Positions 42,200-51,038 of a stretch of DNA of 63,606 bases are shown here, in pieces. This DNA comes from an uncultured Brevibacillus sp. (lineage in GTDB: Bacteria; Bacillota; Bacilli; Brevibacillales; Brevibacillaceae): contig NZ_CANMZW010000035.1 of NCBI RefSeq assembly GCF_947502445.1, positions 1 to 63,606 on the forward strand. Reading direction: 5' to 3'. Positions within the stretch are counted from its first letter, which is position 1. Each line of letters begins with the position of its first letter. The notes under the pieces were generated by a model. The model saw only the letters and a program-made list of their open reading frames with translations. It did no database searches and was not told the DNA's origin. Made by a program: the position numbers and the translations under genes.

Positions 42200-42862
42200 G
42201 TGGGTCAAAAGGTAAGCCCGGTAGGTCTTCGGATCGGTGTCATTCGTGACTGGGAGTCCAAGTGGTACGCTGACAAGGACTTCGCAACTCTGTTGCACGA
42301 AGACTTGAAAATCCGCAAGTATGTAAAAGGGCGTCTGAAAGATGCTGCTGTATCTACTATCGAAATCGAACGCGCAGCTAATCGCGTGAACGTAACGATT
42401 CACACCGCTAAGCCTGGTATGGTAATTGGTAAAGGTGGAGCTGAGGTTGAAACTCTGCGTAAAGCCTTGACTGAACTGACTGGCAAACGCGTTCATATCA
42501 ATATCAACGAAGTAAAACGTCCGGATCTGGATGCTACTCTGGTAGCTGAAAACATTGCACGCCAATTGGAAAACCGCATTTCTTTCCGCCGTGCGCAAAA
42601 GCAATCGATCACTCGTTCGCTGCGCTCTGGTGCTAAAGGTATCAAAACCTTGGTAAGCGGTCGTCTTGGCGGCGCGGACATCGCACGTTCTGAAGGCTAC
42701 AGCGAAGGAACTGTTCCGCTGCATACACTCCGTGCTGATATCGACTACGGTACTGCTGAAGCACATACCACTTATGGTCGCATCGGTGTAAAAGTGTGGA
42801 TCTATCGTGGAGAAGTCCTTCCAGCGAGAAAGAACGTCGCTACTGAGGAAGGAGGCAAGTAA
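42200..42862 (+). CDS. rpsC: Ribosomal protein S3
   Basis: A 220-residue 30S protein at the mRNA entry site with helicase-like function. The KH domain motif VIGKGGAEVETLR (about 74-86) and the C-terminal domain are intact. The start is GTG with AAGGAGGG upstream. It follows rplV by 13 bases and rplP starts two bases after its stop. Confidence 0.98.
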   Translation: MGQKVSPVGLRIGVIRDWESKWYADKDFATLLHEDLKIRKYVKGRLKDAAVSTIEIERAANRVNVTIHTAKPGMVIGKGGAEVETLRKALTELTGKRVHININEVKRPDLDATLVAENIARQLENRISFRRAQKQSITRSLRSGAKGIKTLVSGRLGGADIARSEGYSEGTVPLHTLRADIDYGTAEAHTTYGRIGVKVWIYRGEVLPARKNVATEEGGK

Positions 42863-42864
42863 TC

Positions 42865-43299
42865 ATGTTGACGCCAAAACGCGTGAAACACCGTAAACAA
42901 CACCGCGGGAAAATGGCAGGTAACGCAAAAGGCGGTACCACTGTTGCGTTCGGTGAATACGGATTGCAAGCAGTAGAACCATCTTGGGTAACAAATCGTC
43001 AAATCGAGGCAGCTCGTATTGCGATGACTCGTTATATCAAACGTGGTGGTAAAGTTTGGATTAAAATTTTCCCGGATAAACCAGTAACACAAAAACCGCT
43101 CGAAGTACGGATGGGTTCCGGTAAAGGTTCTCCTGAGAAATGGGTAGCGGTAGTGAAACCAGGCAAGATCATGTTTGAACTTGCCGGCGTACCTGAAGAA
43201 GTCGCTCGCGAAGCTATGCGTCTGGCTATGCACAAACTGCCTATCAAGTGCAAGTTCGTGAAGCGTGAAGAAGTGGGTGGTGACGCACATGAAGGCTAA
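42865..43299 (+). CDS. rplP: Ribosomal protein L16
   Basis: A 144-residue 50S protein near the A and P sites that contacts tRNA elbows. It starts MLTPKRVKHRKQHRGKMAG and has the conserved FGEYGLQAVEPSWVTNRQIEA region. GAAGGAGG lies at the end of rpsC. Its last 11 bases overlap the start of rpmC. Confidence 0.98.
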   Translation: MLTPKRVKHRKQHRGKMAGNAKGGTTVAFGEYGLQAVEPSWVTNRQIEAARIAMTRYIKRGGKVWIKIFPDKPVTQKPLEVRMGSGKGSPEKWVAVVKPGKIMFELAGVPEEVAREAMRLAMHKLPIKCKFVKREEVGGDAHEG

Positions 43300-43486
43300 T
43301 GAGTATCTTAACTTGACCACTGCCGAGATAGAACAAAACGTCGCTTCTTTGAAAGAAGAGTTGTTCAACCTTCGTTTCCAGTTGGCTACTGGTCAACTCG
43401 AAACCACATCTCGCATTAAACAAGTGCGTAAGGATATCGCACGTGCGAAAACCATCCTGCGCCAGAGAGAATTGGGAATCGGTTAA
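43289..43486 (+). CDS. rpmC: Ribosomal protein L29
   Basis: A 65-residue helical 50S protein at the tunnel exit. It starts MKANEYLNLTTAEIEQ and has the signature LFNLRFQLATGQLE. The ATG at 43289 lies inside the rplP end and has GTGGGTGGTG as a weak ribosome site, so translation is probably coupled. The in-frame extension to 43265 is not homologous. Confidence 0.96.
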   Translation: MKANEYLNLTTAEIEQNVASLKEELFNLRFQLATGQLETTSRIKQVRKDIARAKTILRQRELGIG

Positions 43487-43508
43487 TTAAAGGAAGGAGG
43501 TTTGAACG

Positions 43509-43775
43509 ATGACCGCAGATCGCAATATGCGTCGAACCGTTGTAGGTCGCGTCGTTTCCGACAAGATGGATAAAACCATTTCAGTTCTTGTTGAAACTTA
43601 CAAGACACACACTTTGTACGGCAAACGCGTGAAGTACTCCAAAAAGTTCAAGGCTCACGACGAGAACAACACGGCAAAAGTGGGCGACATCGTAGAAATT
43701 ATGGAAACTCGTCCATTGTCGAAAGACAAACGTTTCCGTTTGGTACGTATCGTCGAAGAGGCAGTAATCGTATAA
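43509..43775 (+). CDS. rpsQ: Ribosomal protein S17
   Basis: An 88-residue 30S protein of OB fold. Signature GRVVSDKMDKTISVLVE and the later IVEIMETRPLSKDKRFRLV are present. GAAGGAGG precedes the ATG at 43509. It is 22 bases after rpmC. Confidence 0.98.
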   Translation: MTADRNMRRTVVGRVVSDKMDKTISVLVETYKTHTLYGKRVKYSKKFKAHDENNTAKVGDIVEIMETRPLSKDKRFRLVRIVEEAVIV

Positions 43776-43816
43776 GTCAGATTTTCGGATATCAATTCCG
43801 AAAGGAGGAACAGTAA

Positions 43817-44185
43817 ATGATCCAAACTCAGACGAGATTGGCTGTTGCTGACAACTCCGGTGCTAAGGAACTCATGTGCATCAAGGTTCTGGGTGGTTCC
43901 GGTCGCAAAACGGCGAACATCGGTGATGTTATTGTGTGCTCCGTTAAATCCGCTACACCCGGCGGCGTTGTCAAGAAAGGTCAAGTAGTTAAAGCGGTTG
44001 TAGTTCGCACAGTAAGCGGCGTACGTCGTCAGGATGGTTCTTACATCCGTTTCGATGAAAATGCAGCTGTAGTTATCAAAGAAGATAAGTCCCCTCGTGG
44101 AACGCGTATCTTTGGACCTGTGGCTCGTGAGCTCCGCGATAAGGATTTCATGAAGATCATCTCTTTGGCTCCAGAGGTTATCTAA
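43817..44185 (+). CDS. rplN: Ribosomal protein L14
   Basis: A 122-residue 50S protein at the subunit interface, also the docking site of the RsfS silencing factor. It starts MIQTQTRLAVADNSGAKE and ends IISLAPEVI. AAAGGAGGAA precedes the ATG. Confidence 0.98.
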   Translation: MIQTQTRLAVADNSGAKELMCIKVLGGSGRKTANIGDVIVCSVKSATPGGVVKKGQVVKAVVVRTVSGVRRQDGSYIRFDENAAVVIKEDKSPRGTRIFGPVARELRDKDFMKIISLAPEVI

Positions 44186-44234
44186 TTGAACGGCAAAACT
44201 CAGGCAGTTTGTTCGATAGGAGGTGCACCAAGCG

Positions 44235-44549
44235 ATGCACGTTAAAAAAGGCGACACTGTTATCGTAAATGCGGGTAAAGATAAAGGCAAAAAAGGTCGC
44301 GTTCTCGCTGCTTATCCGAAGAAAGAACGCGTTCTGGTTGAAGGTATCAACCTCGTGAAGAAACATAGCCGTCCGTCTCAAGCTAACCCGCAAGGTGGCA
44401 TTGTGACTCAAGAAGCAGCTATCCACGTATCTAACGTATCTTTGATCGATCCGAAGTCCGGAAAAGCAACTCGCATCGGTTACAAGGTTTTGGATAACGG
44501 CAAGAAAGTTCGGTATGCGAAAAAGTCTGGCGAAGTACTCGACAAGTAG
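44235..44549 (+). CDS. rplX: Ribosomal protein L24
   Basis: A 104-residue assembly initiator of the 50S subunit with an N-terminal KOW motif (KKGDTVIVNAGKDKGKKG). The ATG at 44235 is eleven bases after AGGAGG; the in-frame GTG at 44223 overlaps that site and is rejected. Confidence 0.97.
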   Translation: MHVKKGDTVIVNAGKDKGKKGRVLAAYPKKERVLVEGINLVKKHSRPSQANPQGGIVTQEAAIHVSNVSLIDPKSGKATRIGYKVLDNGKKVRYAKKSGEVLDK

Positions 44550-44575
44550 TCAGGTTGGAAAGGAGGATATCCTAG

Positions 44576-45118
44576 ATGGCAACAAGATTGAAAGAAAAGT
44601 ATTCGAATGAAATCGTGCCTGGCTTGATGAGCAAGTTTAACTACTCTTCCATCATGCAAGTGCCGAAAGTAGAAAAGATCATCATCAACATGGGTGTTGG
44701 CGAAGCGGTTGCTAACGCTAAAGCCTTGGATACTGCAGTTGAAGACTTGGCTTTGATCGCTGGTCAAAAGCCTGTAGTAACTCGCGCAAAGAAATCTATC
44801 GCTGGTTTCAAATTGCGTGAAGGTATGCCGATCGGTGCAAAGATTACTCTGCGCGGCGAGCGTATGTACCACTTCCTCGACAAGTTGATGAACGTATCTC
44901 TTCCACGTGTTCGTGACTTCCGTGGAATTTCTTCCAAGGCGTTTGACGGTCGTGGTAACTACACACTTGGTCTGAAGGAACAACTGATCTTCCCTGAGAT
45001 CGAGTACGATAAAATTGACAAAGTACGCGGTATGGACATCGTTATCGTCACTTCCGCGAAAACGGATGAGGAAGCTCGCGAGCTCTTGACTCAAATGGGT
45101 ATGCCATTCCGTAAATAA
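44576..45118 (+). CDS. rplE: Ribosomal protein L5
   Basis: A 180-residue protein of the central protuberance that binds 5S rRNA and contacts S13 and tRNA. Conserved blocks KIIINMGVGEA, TRAKKSIAGFKLREGMPIG and DFRGISSKAFDGRGNY are complete. AAGGAGGA precedes the ATG. It follows rplX by 26 bases. Confidence 0.98.
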   Translation: MATRLKEKYSNEIVPGLMSKFNYSSIMQVPKVEKIIINMGVGEAVANAKALDTAVEDLALIAGQKPVVTRAKKSIAGFKLREGMPIGAKITLRGERMYHFLDKLMNVSLPRVRDFRGISSKAFDGRGNYTLGLKEQLIFPEIEYDKIDKVRGMDIVIVTSAKTDEEARELLTQMGMPFRK

Positions 45119-45142
45119 ACCCACTCGTAAGGAGGGAAGAAT

Positions 45143-45328
45143 GTGGCAAAGAAATCAATGATCATCAAGCAGCAGCGGCAGCCGAAGTTTGCAGTGCGCG
45201 CGTACACTCGTTGCGAGCGTTGCGGACGTCCTCACTCCGTATTGCGCAAATTTAAACTCTGCCGTATTTGCTTCCGTGAACTTGCTTATAAAGGTCAAAT
45301 TCCAGGCGTGAAAAAAGCAAGCTGGTAA
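45143..45328 (+). CDS. rpsZ: Ribosomal protein S14, zinc-binding type Z
   Basis: A 61-residue S14 of the zinc-binding kind: two CxxC pairs (CERC near 24-27 and CRIC near 40-43). It ends PGVKKASW. The start is GTG with AAGGAGGG upstream. Bacillales often have a second zinc-free copy elsewhere for zinc starvation; none is in this window. Confidence 0.97.
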   Translation: MAKKSMIIKQQRQPKFAVRAYTRCERCGRPHSVLRKFKLCRICFRELAYKGQIPGVKKASW

Positions 45329-45355
45329 TTTGAAACGGGAAGGAGGTTTTCTCTC

Positions 45356-45754
45356 ATGGTTATGACTGATCCAATCGCAGATATGTTGACTCGCATCCGT
45401 AACGCCAACATGGTTCGCCACGAGAAAGTGGAAATCCCGGCGTCCACCATCAAAAAGGAAATCGCGCGCATTCTGAAAGAAGAAGGCTTCATCCGCGACG
45501 CGGAGTTTGTTGAAGACAACAAACAAGGTATCATCCGTGTATTCCTGAAATATGGTGCGAACAACGAGCGTGTAATCACAGGTCTGAAACGTATCTCCAA
45601 GCCAGGTCTTCGTGTATATGCAAAAAACACTGAAGTACCTAAGGTATTGGGTGGCCTCGGTTGCGCGATCATCTCTACATCCACTGGCGTAATGACTGAC
45701 AAGCAAGCTCGTCAAGCAGCTGTCGGTGGAGAAGTACTTGCATATATTTGGTAA
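45356..45754 (+). CDS. rpsH: Ribosomal protein S8
   Basis: A 132-residue 30S protein that binds helix 21 of 16S rRNA and represses spc genes in some bacteria. It starts MVMTDPIADMLTRIRNAN and ends GGEVLAYIW. GAAGGAGG precedes the ATG at 45356. Confidence 0.98.
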   Translation: MVMTDPIADMLTRIRNANMVRHEKVEIPASTIKKEIARILKEEGFIRDAEFVEDNKQGIIRVFLKYGANNERVITGLKRISKPGLRVYAKNTEVPKVLGGLGCAIISTSTGVMTDKQARQAAVGGEVLAYIW

Positions 45755-45789
45755 ACTAGCAGATAGAAAAAGCACAGGAGGTGCACCAC

Positions 45790-46326
45790 ATGTCTCGTGT
45801 CGGTAGAAAACCGATCGTGGTACCTGCAGGCGTTACCCTCACTCTTAACGGAACAGAGCTGACGGTAAAGGGCCCTAAGGGTCAACTCGTTCGTAGCTTC
45901 CATGAAGATATCAAAATTAACATCGCTGAAAACGAAGTAGTAGTAGAGCGTCCAAGCGATAATAAACTTCACCGTTCCTTGCATGGTACGACTCGTGCGC
46001 TTGTTGCCAACATGGTAAACGGCGTATCCGAAGGCTTCACTCGTACCCTGGAACTGGTCGGTGTAGGTTACCGTGCTGCCAAAACTGGCAACGGCATTAC
46101 TCTCTCTCTAGGTTTCTCCCACCCAGTGGAAGTTACTCCAGAAGAGGGTATTGAAATCGACGTACCAAACCAAACAACTCTGATTGTTAAAGGTATCAAC
46201 AAAGAGCGCGTTGGCCAAATTGCTGCTGAAATCCGTGCACTTCGTAAACCTGAGCCATACAAAGGTAAAGGTATCAAGTACAGTGATGAAGTGGTTCGTC
46301 GTAAAGAAGGTAAAAAAGGTAAATAA
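45790..46326 (+). CDS. rplF: Ribosomal protein L6
   Basis: A 178-residue 50S protein near the factor-binding site. It starts MSRVGRKPIVVPAGV, and the conserved GKGIKYSDEVVRRKEGKKGK tail is present. The ATG at 45790 follows AGGAGGTG; the in-frame codon at 45781 lies within that site. Confidence 0.98.
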   Translation: MSRVGRKPIVVPAGVTLTLNGTELTVKGPKGQLVRSFHEDIKINIAENEVVVERPSDNKLHRSLHGTTRALVANMVNGVSEGFTRTLELVGVGYRAAKTGNGITLSLGFSHPVEVTPEEGIEIDVPNQTTLIVKGINKERVGQIAAEIRALRKPEPYKGKGIKYSDEVVRRKEGKKGK

Positions 46327-46358
46327 GCTTCTAGCTTCATGAGAAAGGAGGCCGCTTA

Positions 46359-46721
46359 ATGTTTACGAAAGCTGATAAAAACAAAGCTCGGAAAAAACGT
46401 CACCTGCGTATTCGCAAACGCGTGATTGGATCTACTGTCCGCCCGCGTCTGAACGTATTCCGTTCTTCTAAGCACATCTACGCTCAACTGATTGACGATG
46501 CGACTGGCGTAACACTGGTATCTGCATCTTCTTTGGATAAAGAGCTGGGCCTGAAAAATGGCGCTAATGTGGAAGCTGCTACAGCTGTTGGCACACTGAT
46601 CGCTAAGCGTGCACAAGAAAAAGGTGCGACTGAAGTGATTTTTGACCGCGGTGGTTACATCTATCATGGACGTATTAAAGCACTGGCAGAAGCAGCTCGT
46701 GAAGCTGGTCTGCAATTCTAA
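46359..46721 (+). CDS. rplR: Ribosomal protein L18
   Basis: A 120-residue 5S rRNA-binding protein of the central protuberance. It has the basic N terminus KNKARKKRHLRIRKRV and ends in FDRGGYIYHGRIKALAEAAREAGLQF, the family signature. AAAGGAGG precedes the ATG. Confidence 0.98.
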   Translation: MFTKADKNKARKKRHLRIRKRVIGSTVRPRLNVFRSSKHIYAQLIDDATGVTLVSASSLDKELGLKNGANVEAATAVGTLIAKRAQEKGATEVIFDRGGYIYHGRIKALAEAAREAGLQF

Positions 46722-46739
46722 CAACAAGGAGGGAAAGGA

Positions 46740-47237
46740 ATGCGTATCGACCCTAGCAAATTAGAGCTCGAAGAAAAAGTAGTCGCAGTTAACCGTGTAG
46801 CTAAGACGGTTAAAGGTGGACGTCGCATGAGCTTCAGCGCCTTGGTTGTTGTGGGTGACCGTAACGGCCACGTAGGTGCTGGTATGGGTAAAGCTCAAGA
46901 AGTTCCAGACGCTATTCGTAAAGCAATTGACGACGCTAAGAAAAAATTGATCCGTGTACCGATGAGAGGAACGACTGTTCCGCACGAAGTAATGTGCCAA
47001 TTCGGTGCAGGTAAAGTTCTCCTGAAGCCTGCTTCTGCGGGTACAGGTGTTATCGCTGGTGGACCTGTTCGTGCCGTTCTCGAACTGGCTGGTGTAGGCG
47101 ATATCTTGAGTAAGTCTCTTGGTTCCAACAATCCTATCAACATGGTCAACGCTACGCTGGAAGGCCTCGGCCGTCTGAAAACAGCGGAAGATGTCGCGAA
47201 ACTTCGCGGTAAGACTGTTGACGAGTTGTTGGGTTAA
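46740..47237 (+). CDS. rpsE: Ribosomal protein S5
   Basis: A 165-residue 30S protein important for decoding accuracy; changes in its VKGGRRMSFSALVVVGD loop give spectinomycin resistance, and the wild-type form is seen. AAGGAGGGAA lies right before the ATG, with close spacing. Confidence 0.98.
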   Translation: MRIDPSKLELEEKVVAVNRVAKTVKGGRRMSFSALVVVGDRNGHVGAGMGKAQEVPDAIRKAIDDAKKKLIRVPMRGTTVPHEVMCQFGAGKVLLKPASAGTGVIAGGPVRAVLELAGVGDILSKSLGSNNPINMVNATLEGLGRLKTAEDVAKLRGKTVDELLG

Positions 47238-47253
47238 TAAGGAGGGAATGAAC

Positions 47254-47439
47254 ATGGCAAAATTGCAAATCACCCTCAAACGTAGCTTGATTGGACGCAC
47301 TGTCGATCAACAAGACACTGTAAAAGCTCTGGGTCTTCGCAAATTGAACTCTACCGTAGTGAAAGAAGATAACGCTGCGATCCGCGGTATGGTTTTCAAA
47401 GTGAAGCACTTGGTTGAAGTGAAAGAAGTAGAAGCATAA
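47254..47439 (+). CDS. rpmD: Ribosomal protein L30
   Basis: A 61-residue 50S protein. It starts MAKLQITLKRSLIGR and has the conserved TVKALGLRKLNSTVV block. The ATG at 47254 follows AAGGAGGG; earlier in-frame codons lie inside rpsE and are not homologous. Confidence 0.97.
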   Translation: MAKLQITLKRSLIGRTVDQQDTVKALGLRKLNSTVVKEDNAAIRGMVFKVKHLVEVKEVEA

Positions 47440-47472
47440 TTGAACATCTCAATTAGTTAGGAGGTGCAACGT

Positions 47473-47913
47473 ATGAAATTGCATGAACTGCAACCTGCAG
47501 AAGGATCCCGTCACACCCGTAAGCGCCTCGGTCGCGGTATCGGTAGCGGAACTGGCAAAACTGCTGGTAAAGGTCACAAAGGTCAAAAAGCTCGTTCCGG
47601 CGGCGGTGTACGTCCTGGATTCGAGGGTGGTCAAAACCCATTGTACCGTCGTCTGCCTAAGCGCGGGTTCACTAACATCAGCCGCAAAGAGTTTGCGCTT
47701 GTGAGCTTAGACGCGCTGAACCGTTTCGAAGAGGGCACTGTAGTAACACCTGAGCTGTTGAAAGAAACGGGTGTTATCAGCGCGCTGCGCGACGGTGTTA
47801 AGGTTCTGGCTAATGGTGAACTGACAGTGAAGCTGACTGTAAAAGCTCACAAGTTCTCCGGAGCTGCTGCTGAGAAGATCGCACAAGTCGGTGGAACAAC
47901 CGAGGTGATCTAA
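47473..47913 (+). CDS. rplO: Ribosomal protein L15
   Basis: A 146-residue 50S protein with a long Gly/Arg/Lys-rich N-terminal extension (KRLGRGIGSGTGKTAGKGHKG). The ATG at 47473 is nine bases after AGGAGGTG. Its stop overlaps the secY start (TAATG), coupling translation of a ribosomal and a membrane protein. Confidence 0.97.
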   Translation: MKLHELQPAEGSRHTRKRLGRGIGSGTGKTAGKGHKGQKARSGGGVRPGFEGGQNPLYRRLPKRGFTNISRKEFALVSLDALNRFEEGTVVTPELLKETGVISALRDGVKVLANGELTVKLTVKAHKFSGAAAEKIAQVGGTTEVI

Positions 47914-49208
47914 TGTTAGCGTCCTTAACTAACATTTTTAGGATTGGCGATTTGCGTCGTAAGATCCTTTTTACACTCATGATGCTAGTGGTTTTTAGGA
48001 TCGGAAGCTTTGTGCCAGTTCCTAACGTAAATGTCGAGTTGTTTCAGCAGAACACAAGCCACTTGCTGGGATTGTTGAACACCTTCTCTGGAGGTGCACT
48101 GCATAACTACTCGATTTTTGCCATGGGAATCATGCCTTACATCACGGCTTCGATTATCATGCAGCTGATGTCGATGGATGTCGTTCCAAAGCTAACGCAA
48201 TGGGCACGTGAAGGAGAGGTTGGCCGTCGCAAGATTGCTACGGTTACTCGCTACTTTACGATCATCCTTGGTTTGATTCAGTCTGTAGGGATGACGATCG
48301 GTTTCAACAACATCGCGCCTGGCTTGCTCAATGATACGTCTGTGGGCAGTTATGCTCTGATTGCGTTGACACTGACCGCAGGAACCGCGTTCATGATGTG
48401 GATGGGTGAACAGATTACTGAAAAAGGTATCGGTAACGGGATTTCGATCCTGATCGTTGCGGGTATCGTCGCTAACATTCCAAGCGGAATTACGACGATC
48501 TACACCACACAATTTGCTGATCCTTCTCAGAACGTCTTTTTCAGCATCGTTAAAGTTGTGATCATCCTGCTGGTGATCCTCGCCATTATTGTCGGGGTTA
48601 TCTTTATGCAGCAAGGTATTCGTAAAATTCCAGTTCAATATGCTAAAAGAGTGGTTGGACGTAAAATGTACGGTGGTCAATCTACCCACATTCCACTGAA
48701 AATCAACTCTGCTGGTGTTATTCCTGTTATCTTTGCGATCTCGCTCGTAATCTTCCCGTCAACAATTGCACAGTTCTGGGTGGATCAATCCAGAACGGGT
48801 ATTGCCAACTGGATTTATGAAAACTTCCAGCCGAGTGCAGGTTTGGGCATGCTGCTTTACGCAGTGCTGATTATCGGCTTTACCTACTTCTACACCTTTG
48901 TACAGATCAATCCTGTACAAATGGCGGAGAACATGAGGAAAAATGGCGGTTACATTCCTGGTATTCGACCTGGTAAAAACACTGAGGTGTACATTACTCG
49001 TACGTTGAACCGCTTAACATTGGCTGGTGCTTTGTTCCTGATGGCTATCTCCATCTTGCCGTTCTTCTTCAGCAAGTTGGCTAATTTGCCTCAGCAGATT
49101 TACATCGGTGGTACGTCGCTGTTGATCGTTATCGGGGTTGCACTTGATACGATGAAGCAGATTGAAAGCCAGATGATCAAACGCCATTACCAAGGGTTCA
49201 TCAAGTAA
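47913..49208 (+). CDS. secY: Preprotein translocase subunit SecY
   Basis: A 431-residue ten-helix membrane channel of the Sec export system. Visible: the plug-helix region TFSGGALHNYSIFAMGIMPYI, the cytoplasmic loop (GIRKIPVQYAKRVVG) used by SecA and ribosomes, and PGIRPGKNTEVYI. Length matches B. subtilis (431). It partners with SecE from 20220-20468. It overlaps rplO by one base and is followed by a short hairpin (49224-49246) before adk. Confidence 0.97.
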   Translation: MLASLTNIFRIGDLRRKILFTLMMLVVFRIGSFVPVPNVNVELFQQNTSHLLGLLNTFSGGALHNYSIFAMGIMPYITASIIMQLMSMDVVPKLTQWAREGEVGRRKIATVTRYFTIILGLIQSVGMTIGFNNIAPGLLNDTSVGSYALIALTLTAGTAFMMWMGEQITEKGIGNGISILIVAGIVANIPSGITTIYTTQFADPSQNVFFSIVKVVIILLVILAIIVGVIFMQQGIRKIPVQYAKRVVGRKMYGGQSTHIPLKINSAGVIPVIFAISLVIFPSTIAQFWVDQSRTGIANWIYENFQPSAGLGMLLYAVLIIGFTYFYTFVQINPVQMAENMRKNGGYIPGIRPGKNTEVYITRTLNRLTLAGALFLMAISILPFFFSKLANLPQQIYIGGTSLLIVIGVALDTMKQIESQMIKRHYQGFIK

Positions 49209-49223
49209 TACCTAGGTTTTTAC

Positions 49224-49246
49224 AGAAAAGCCTCTGTAGCTTTTCT
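49224..49246 (+). repeat. Hairpin between secY and adk
   Basis: AGAAAAGC (49224-49231) pairs with GCTTTTCT (49239-49246). The downstream sequence is only weakly T-rich, so at most a leaky terminator or an RNA processing site. Confidence 0.6.
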
Positions 49247-49268
49247 TTATGGGACGGAGGGAATGAAC

Positions 49269-49913
49269 GTGAATATAATCTTGATGGGACTGCCTGGAGC
49301 CGGTAAAGGGACTCAGGCGGAACGAATCGTAGAAGAGTTTAACATTCCGCACATTTCGACTGGCGATATGTTCAGAGCGGCGGTCAAGAATGAAACGCCG
49401 CTCGGACTAGAAGCTAAGTCCTATATGGATAAAGGCTTGCTGGTTCCCGATGAGGTTGTCATCGGGATTGTGCGGGAACGCCTGTCAATGGACGATTGCG
49501 CTAATGGATTCCTGTTAGATGGTTTCCCGCGTACTGTTCCTCAGGCGGAAGCGTTGACAGCTACTGTAAAAGAGCTGGGACGCGAGATTAACCATGTGAT
49601 TAACATCAACGTTCGTCGTGAACAACTGATTGAACGTCTGACCGGTCGCTGGATTTGCCCTGTATGTGGAGCTAGCTATCACACGATGTTCAATCCTCCA
49701 AAAGAGGCTGGCGTTTGTGACAAAGATGGTGGTAAGCTGTATCAGCGTGAGGATGACAAGCCGGAAGTGGTAGCACAACGACTTGACGTCAACATTGCTC
49801 AGACACAACCACTCATCGATTACTACTCCGCTCAGGAACTCCTGCGAGATATCAATGGGGAACAAGATATCCAGGTAGTGTTTGCGGAAATTAAGTCTTT
49901 GCTAAGAGGGTAA
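49269..49913 (+). CDS. adk: Adenylate kinase
   Basis: A 214-residue enzyme that interconverts AMP, ADP and ATP. The P-loop GLPGAGKGT is near residues 6-14, and the lid holds a structural zinc site (CPVC ... CDKD, three Cys and Asp) typical of Gram-positives. A GTG start at 49269 is preferred over the ATG at 49263: GGAGG ends at 49260, eight bases from the GTG and only two from the ATG, and B. subtilis Adk begins MNLVLMG. It follows secY and precedes map by six bases. Confidence 0.96.
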   Translation: MNIILMGLPGAGKGTQAERIVEEFNIPHISTGDMFRAAVKNETPLGLEAKSYMDKGLLVPDEVVIGIVRERLSMDDCANGFLLDGFPRTVPQAEALTATVKELGREINHVININVRREQLIERLTGRWICPVCGASYHTMFNPPKEAGVCDKDGGKLYQREDDKPEVVAQRLDVNIAQTQPLIDYYSAQELLRDINGEQDIQVVFAEIKSLLRG

Positions 49914-49919
49914 TTGCGA

Positions 49920-50666
49920 ATGATTATCCTAAAGTCGAAAGCAGAACTTGAGGTTATGCGCGAAGCTGGTCGTATAGTCGCACTCACCCATCAAGAACTG
50001 GCTAAGGCAATTAAGCCTGGTGTCACGACGAAGCAGCTAGACGAAATAGCCGAGATCTTTATCCGTAGCATGGGAGCAATTCCATCATTCAAAGGCTACG
50101 GTGGCTTTCCAGGAAGTATCTGTGCTTCAGTCAATGAAGAACTCGTACACGGGATCCCAGGACAGAGGGCGTTACAAGAGGGAGACATCATCAGTCTAGA
50201 CATCGGTGCCCAGTTTCAGGGTTACCACGGCGACTCCGCTTGGACGTACCCCGTCGGTAAGATTTCCACTGAAAATCAGAATTTATTGCGAGTAACCGAA
50301 GAGTCGTTGTTCAAGGGGCTTGAAAAAGCATTGCCGGGTGCACGACTGTCTGATATCTCACATGCGATTCAGATTCATGCGGAAGCTGCCGGTTTCACGC
50401 TCGTTCGCGAGTATGTGGGGCATGGGATTGGGCAAAACTTGCACGAAGATCCGCAGGTTCCTAACTACGGCCCTCCTGATCGAGGTCCACGGTTAAAACC
50501 AGGCATGGTGTTGGCAGTTGAGCCAATGGTAAATGCCGGCGAACGTTATGTCCGCACATTGGAGGACAATTGGACGGTAGTAACATTGGATCGGAAAACT
50601 TGTGCTCATTTTGAACACACCATCGCGATTACGGAAGATGGCTATGAGATTTTCACACGGATATAA
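49920..50666 (+). CDS. map: Methionine aminopeptidase, type I
   Basis: A 248-residue dimetal enzyme that removes the first Met from new proteins. All five metal ligands are visible: Asp in DIGAQF, Asp in HGDSAW, His in GHGIGQ, Glu in VEPMV and Glu in HFEHTI. The ATG at 49920 is preferred over TTG at 49914, as AAGAGGG lies nine bases upstream. It stands between adk and infA. Confidence 0.96.
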   Translation: MIILKSKAELEVMREAGRIVALTHQELAKAIKPGVTTKQLDEIAEIFIRSMGAIPSFKGYGGFPGSICASVNEELVHGIPGQRALQEGDIISLDIGAQFQGYHGDSAWTYPVGKISTENQNLLRVTEESLFKGLEKALPGARLSDISHAIQIHAEAAGFTLVREYVGHGIGQNLHEDPQVPNYGPPDRGPRLKPGMVLAVEPMVNAGERYVRTLEDNWTVVTLDRKTCAHFEHTIAITEDGYEIFTRI

Positions 50667-50784
50667 AGCGGTAGTTCCGAATGATTTCGGGATTGTCGTC
50701 CAACGTGTCGACGATAAGTTCGTTGTGTGATCATTTCGCAAAACTCATGGTCCGACTGAAGAGCAGAAGAAAGGAGAGTTTACC
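50644..50784 (+). pseudogene. Possible remnant of a YbzG-like KOW protein gene
   Basis: The gap between map and infA, where B. subtilis carries ybzG, holds a 28-codon frame that starts at 50644 inside map and ends at a TGA at 50728-50730. Its end reads GIVVQRVDDKFVV, which resembles the middle of YbzG-type RNA-binding proteins (as recalled, not searched). After a +1 shift the following bases read MVRLKSRRKESL, similar in charge to the family's next segment. It has no obvious ribosome site of its own. It could equally be chance. Confidence 0.35.
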
Positions 50785-51003
50785 ATGGCAAAAGATGATG
50801 TAATTGAGGTGGAAGGAACGGTAATCGAGCCTTTGCCGAATGCTATGTTTCGGGTAGAATTAGAGAATGGACATAAGATCCTTGCTCACGTCTCTGGAAA
50901 AATCCGCATGCACTTTATCCGTATCCTGCCGGGGGATAAAGTAACTGTTGAACTGTCGCCATACGACTTGACCCGCGGTCGTATTACTTACCGCTATAAA
51001 TAA
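50785..51003 (+). CDS. infA: Translation initiation factor IF-1
   Basis: A 72-residue OB-fold factor that occupies the ribosomal A site during initiation. It starts MAKDDVIEVEGTVIEPLPN and ends GRITYRYK. AAAGGAGAG precedes the ATG. It opens the infA-rpmJ-rpsM-rpsK-rpoA-rplQ part of the cluster. Confidence 0.98.
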   Translation: MAKDDVIEVEGTVIEPLPNAMFRVELENGHKILAHVSGKIRMHFIRILPGDKVTVELSPYDLTRGRITYRYK

Positions 51004-51038
51004 GTTAGTAAAACCCCTAGAAAAGGGAGGCAAGAACC

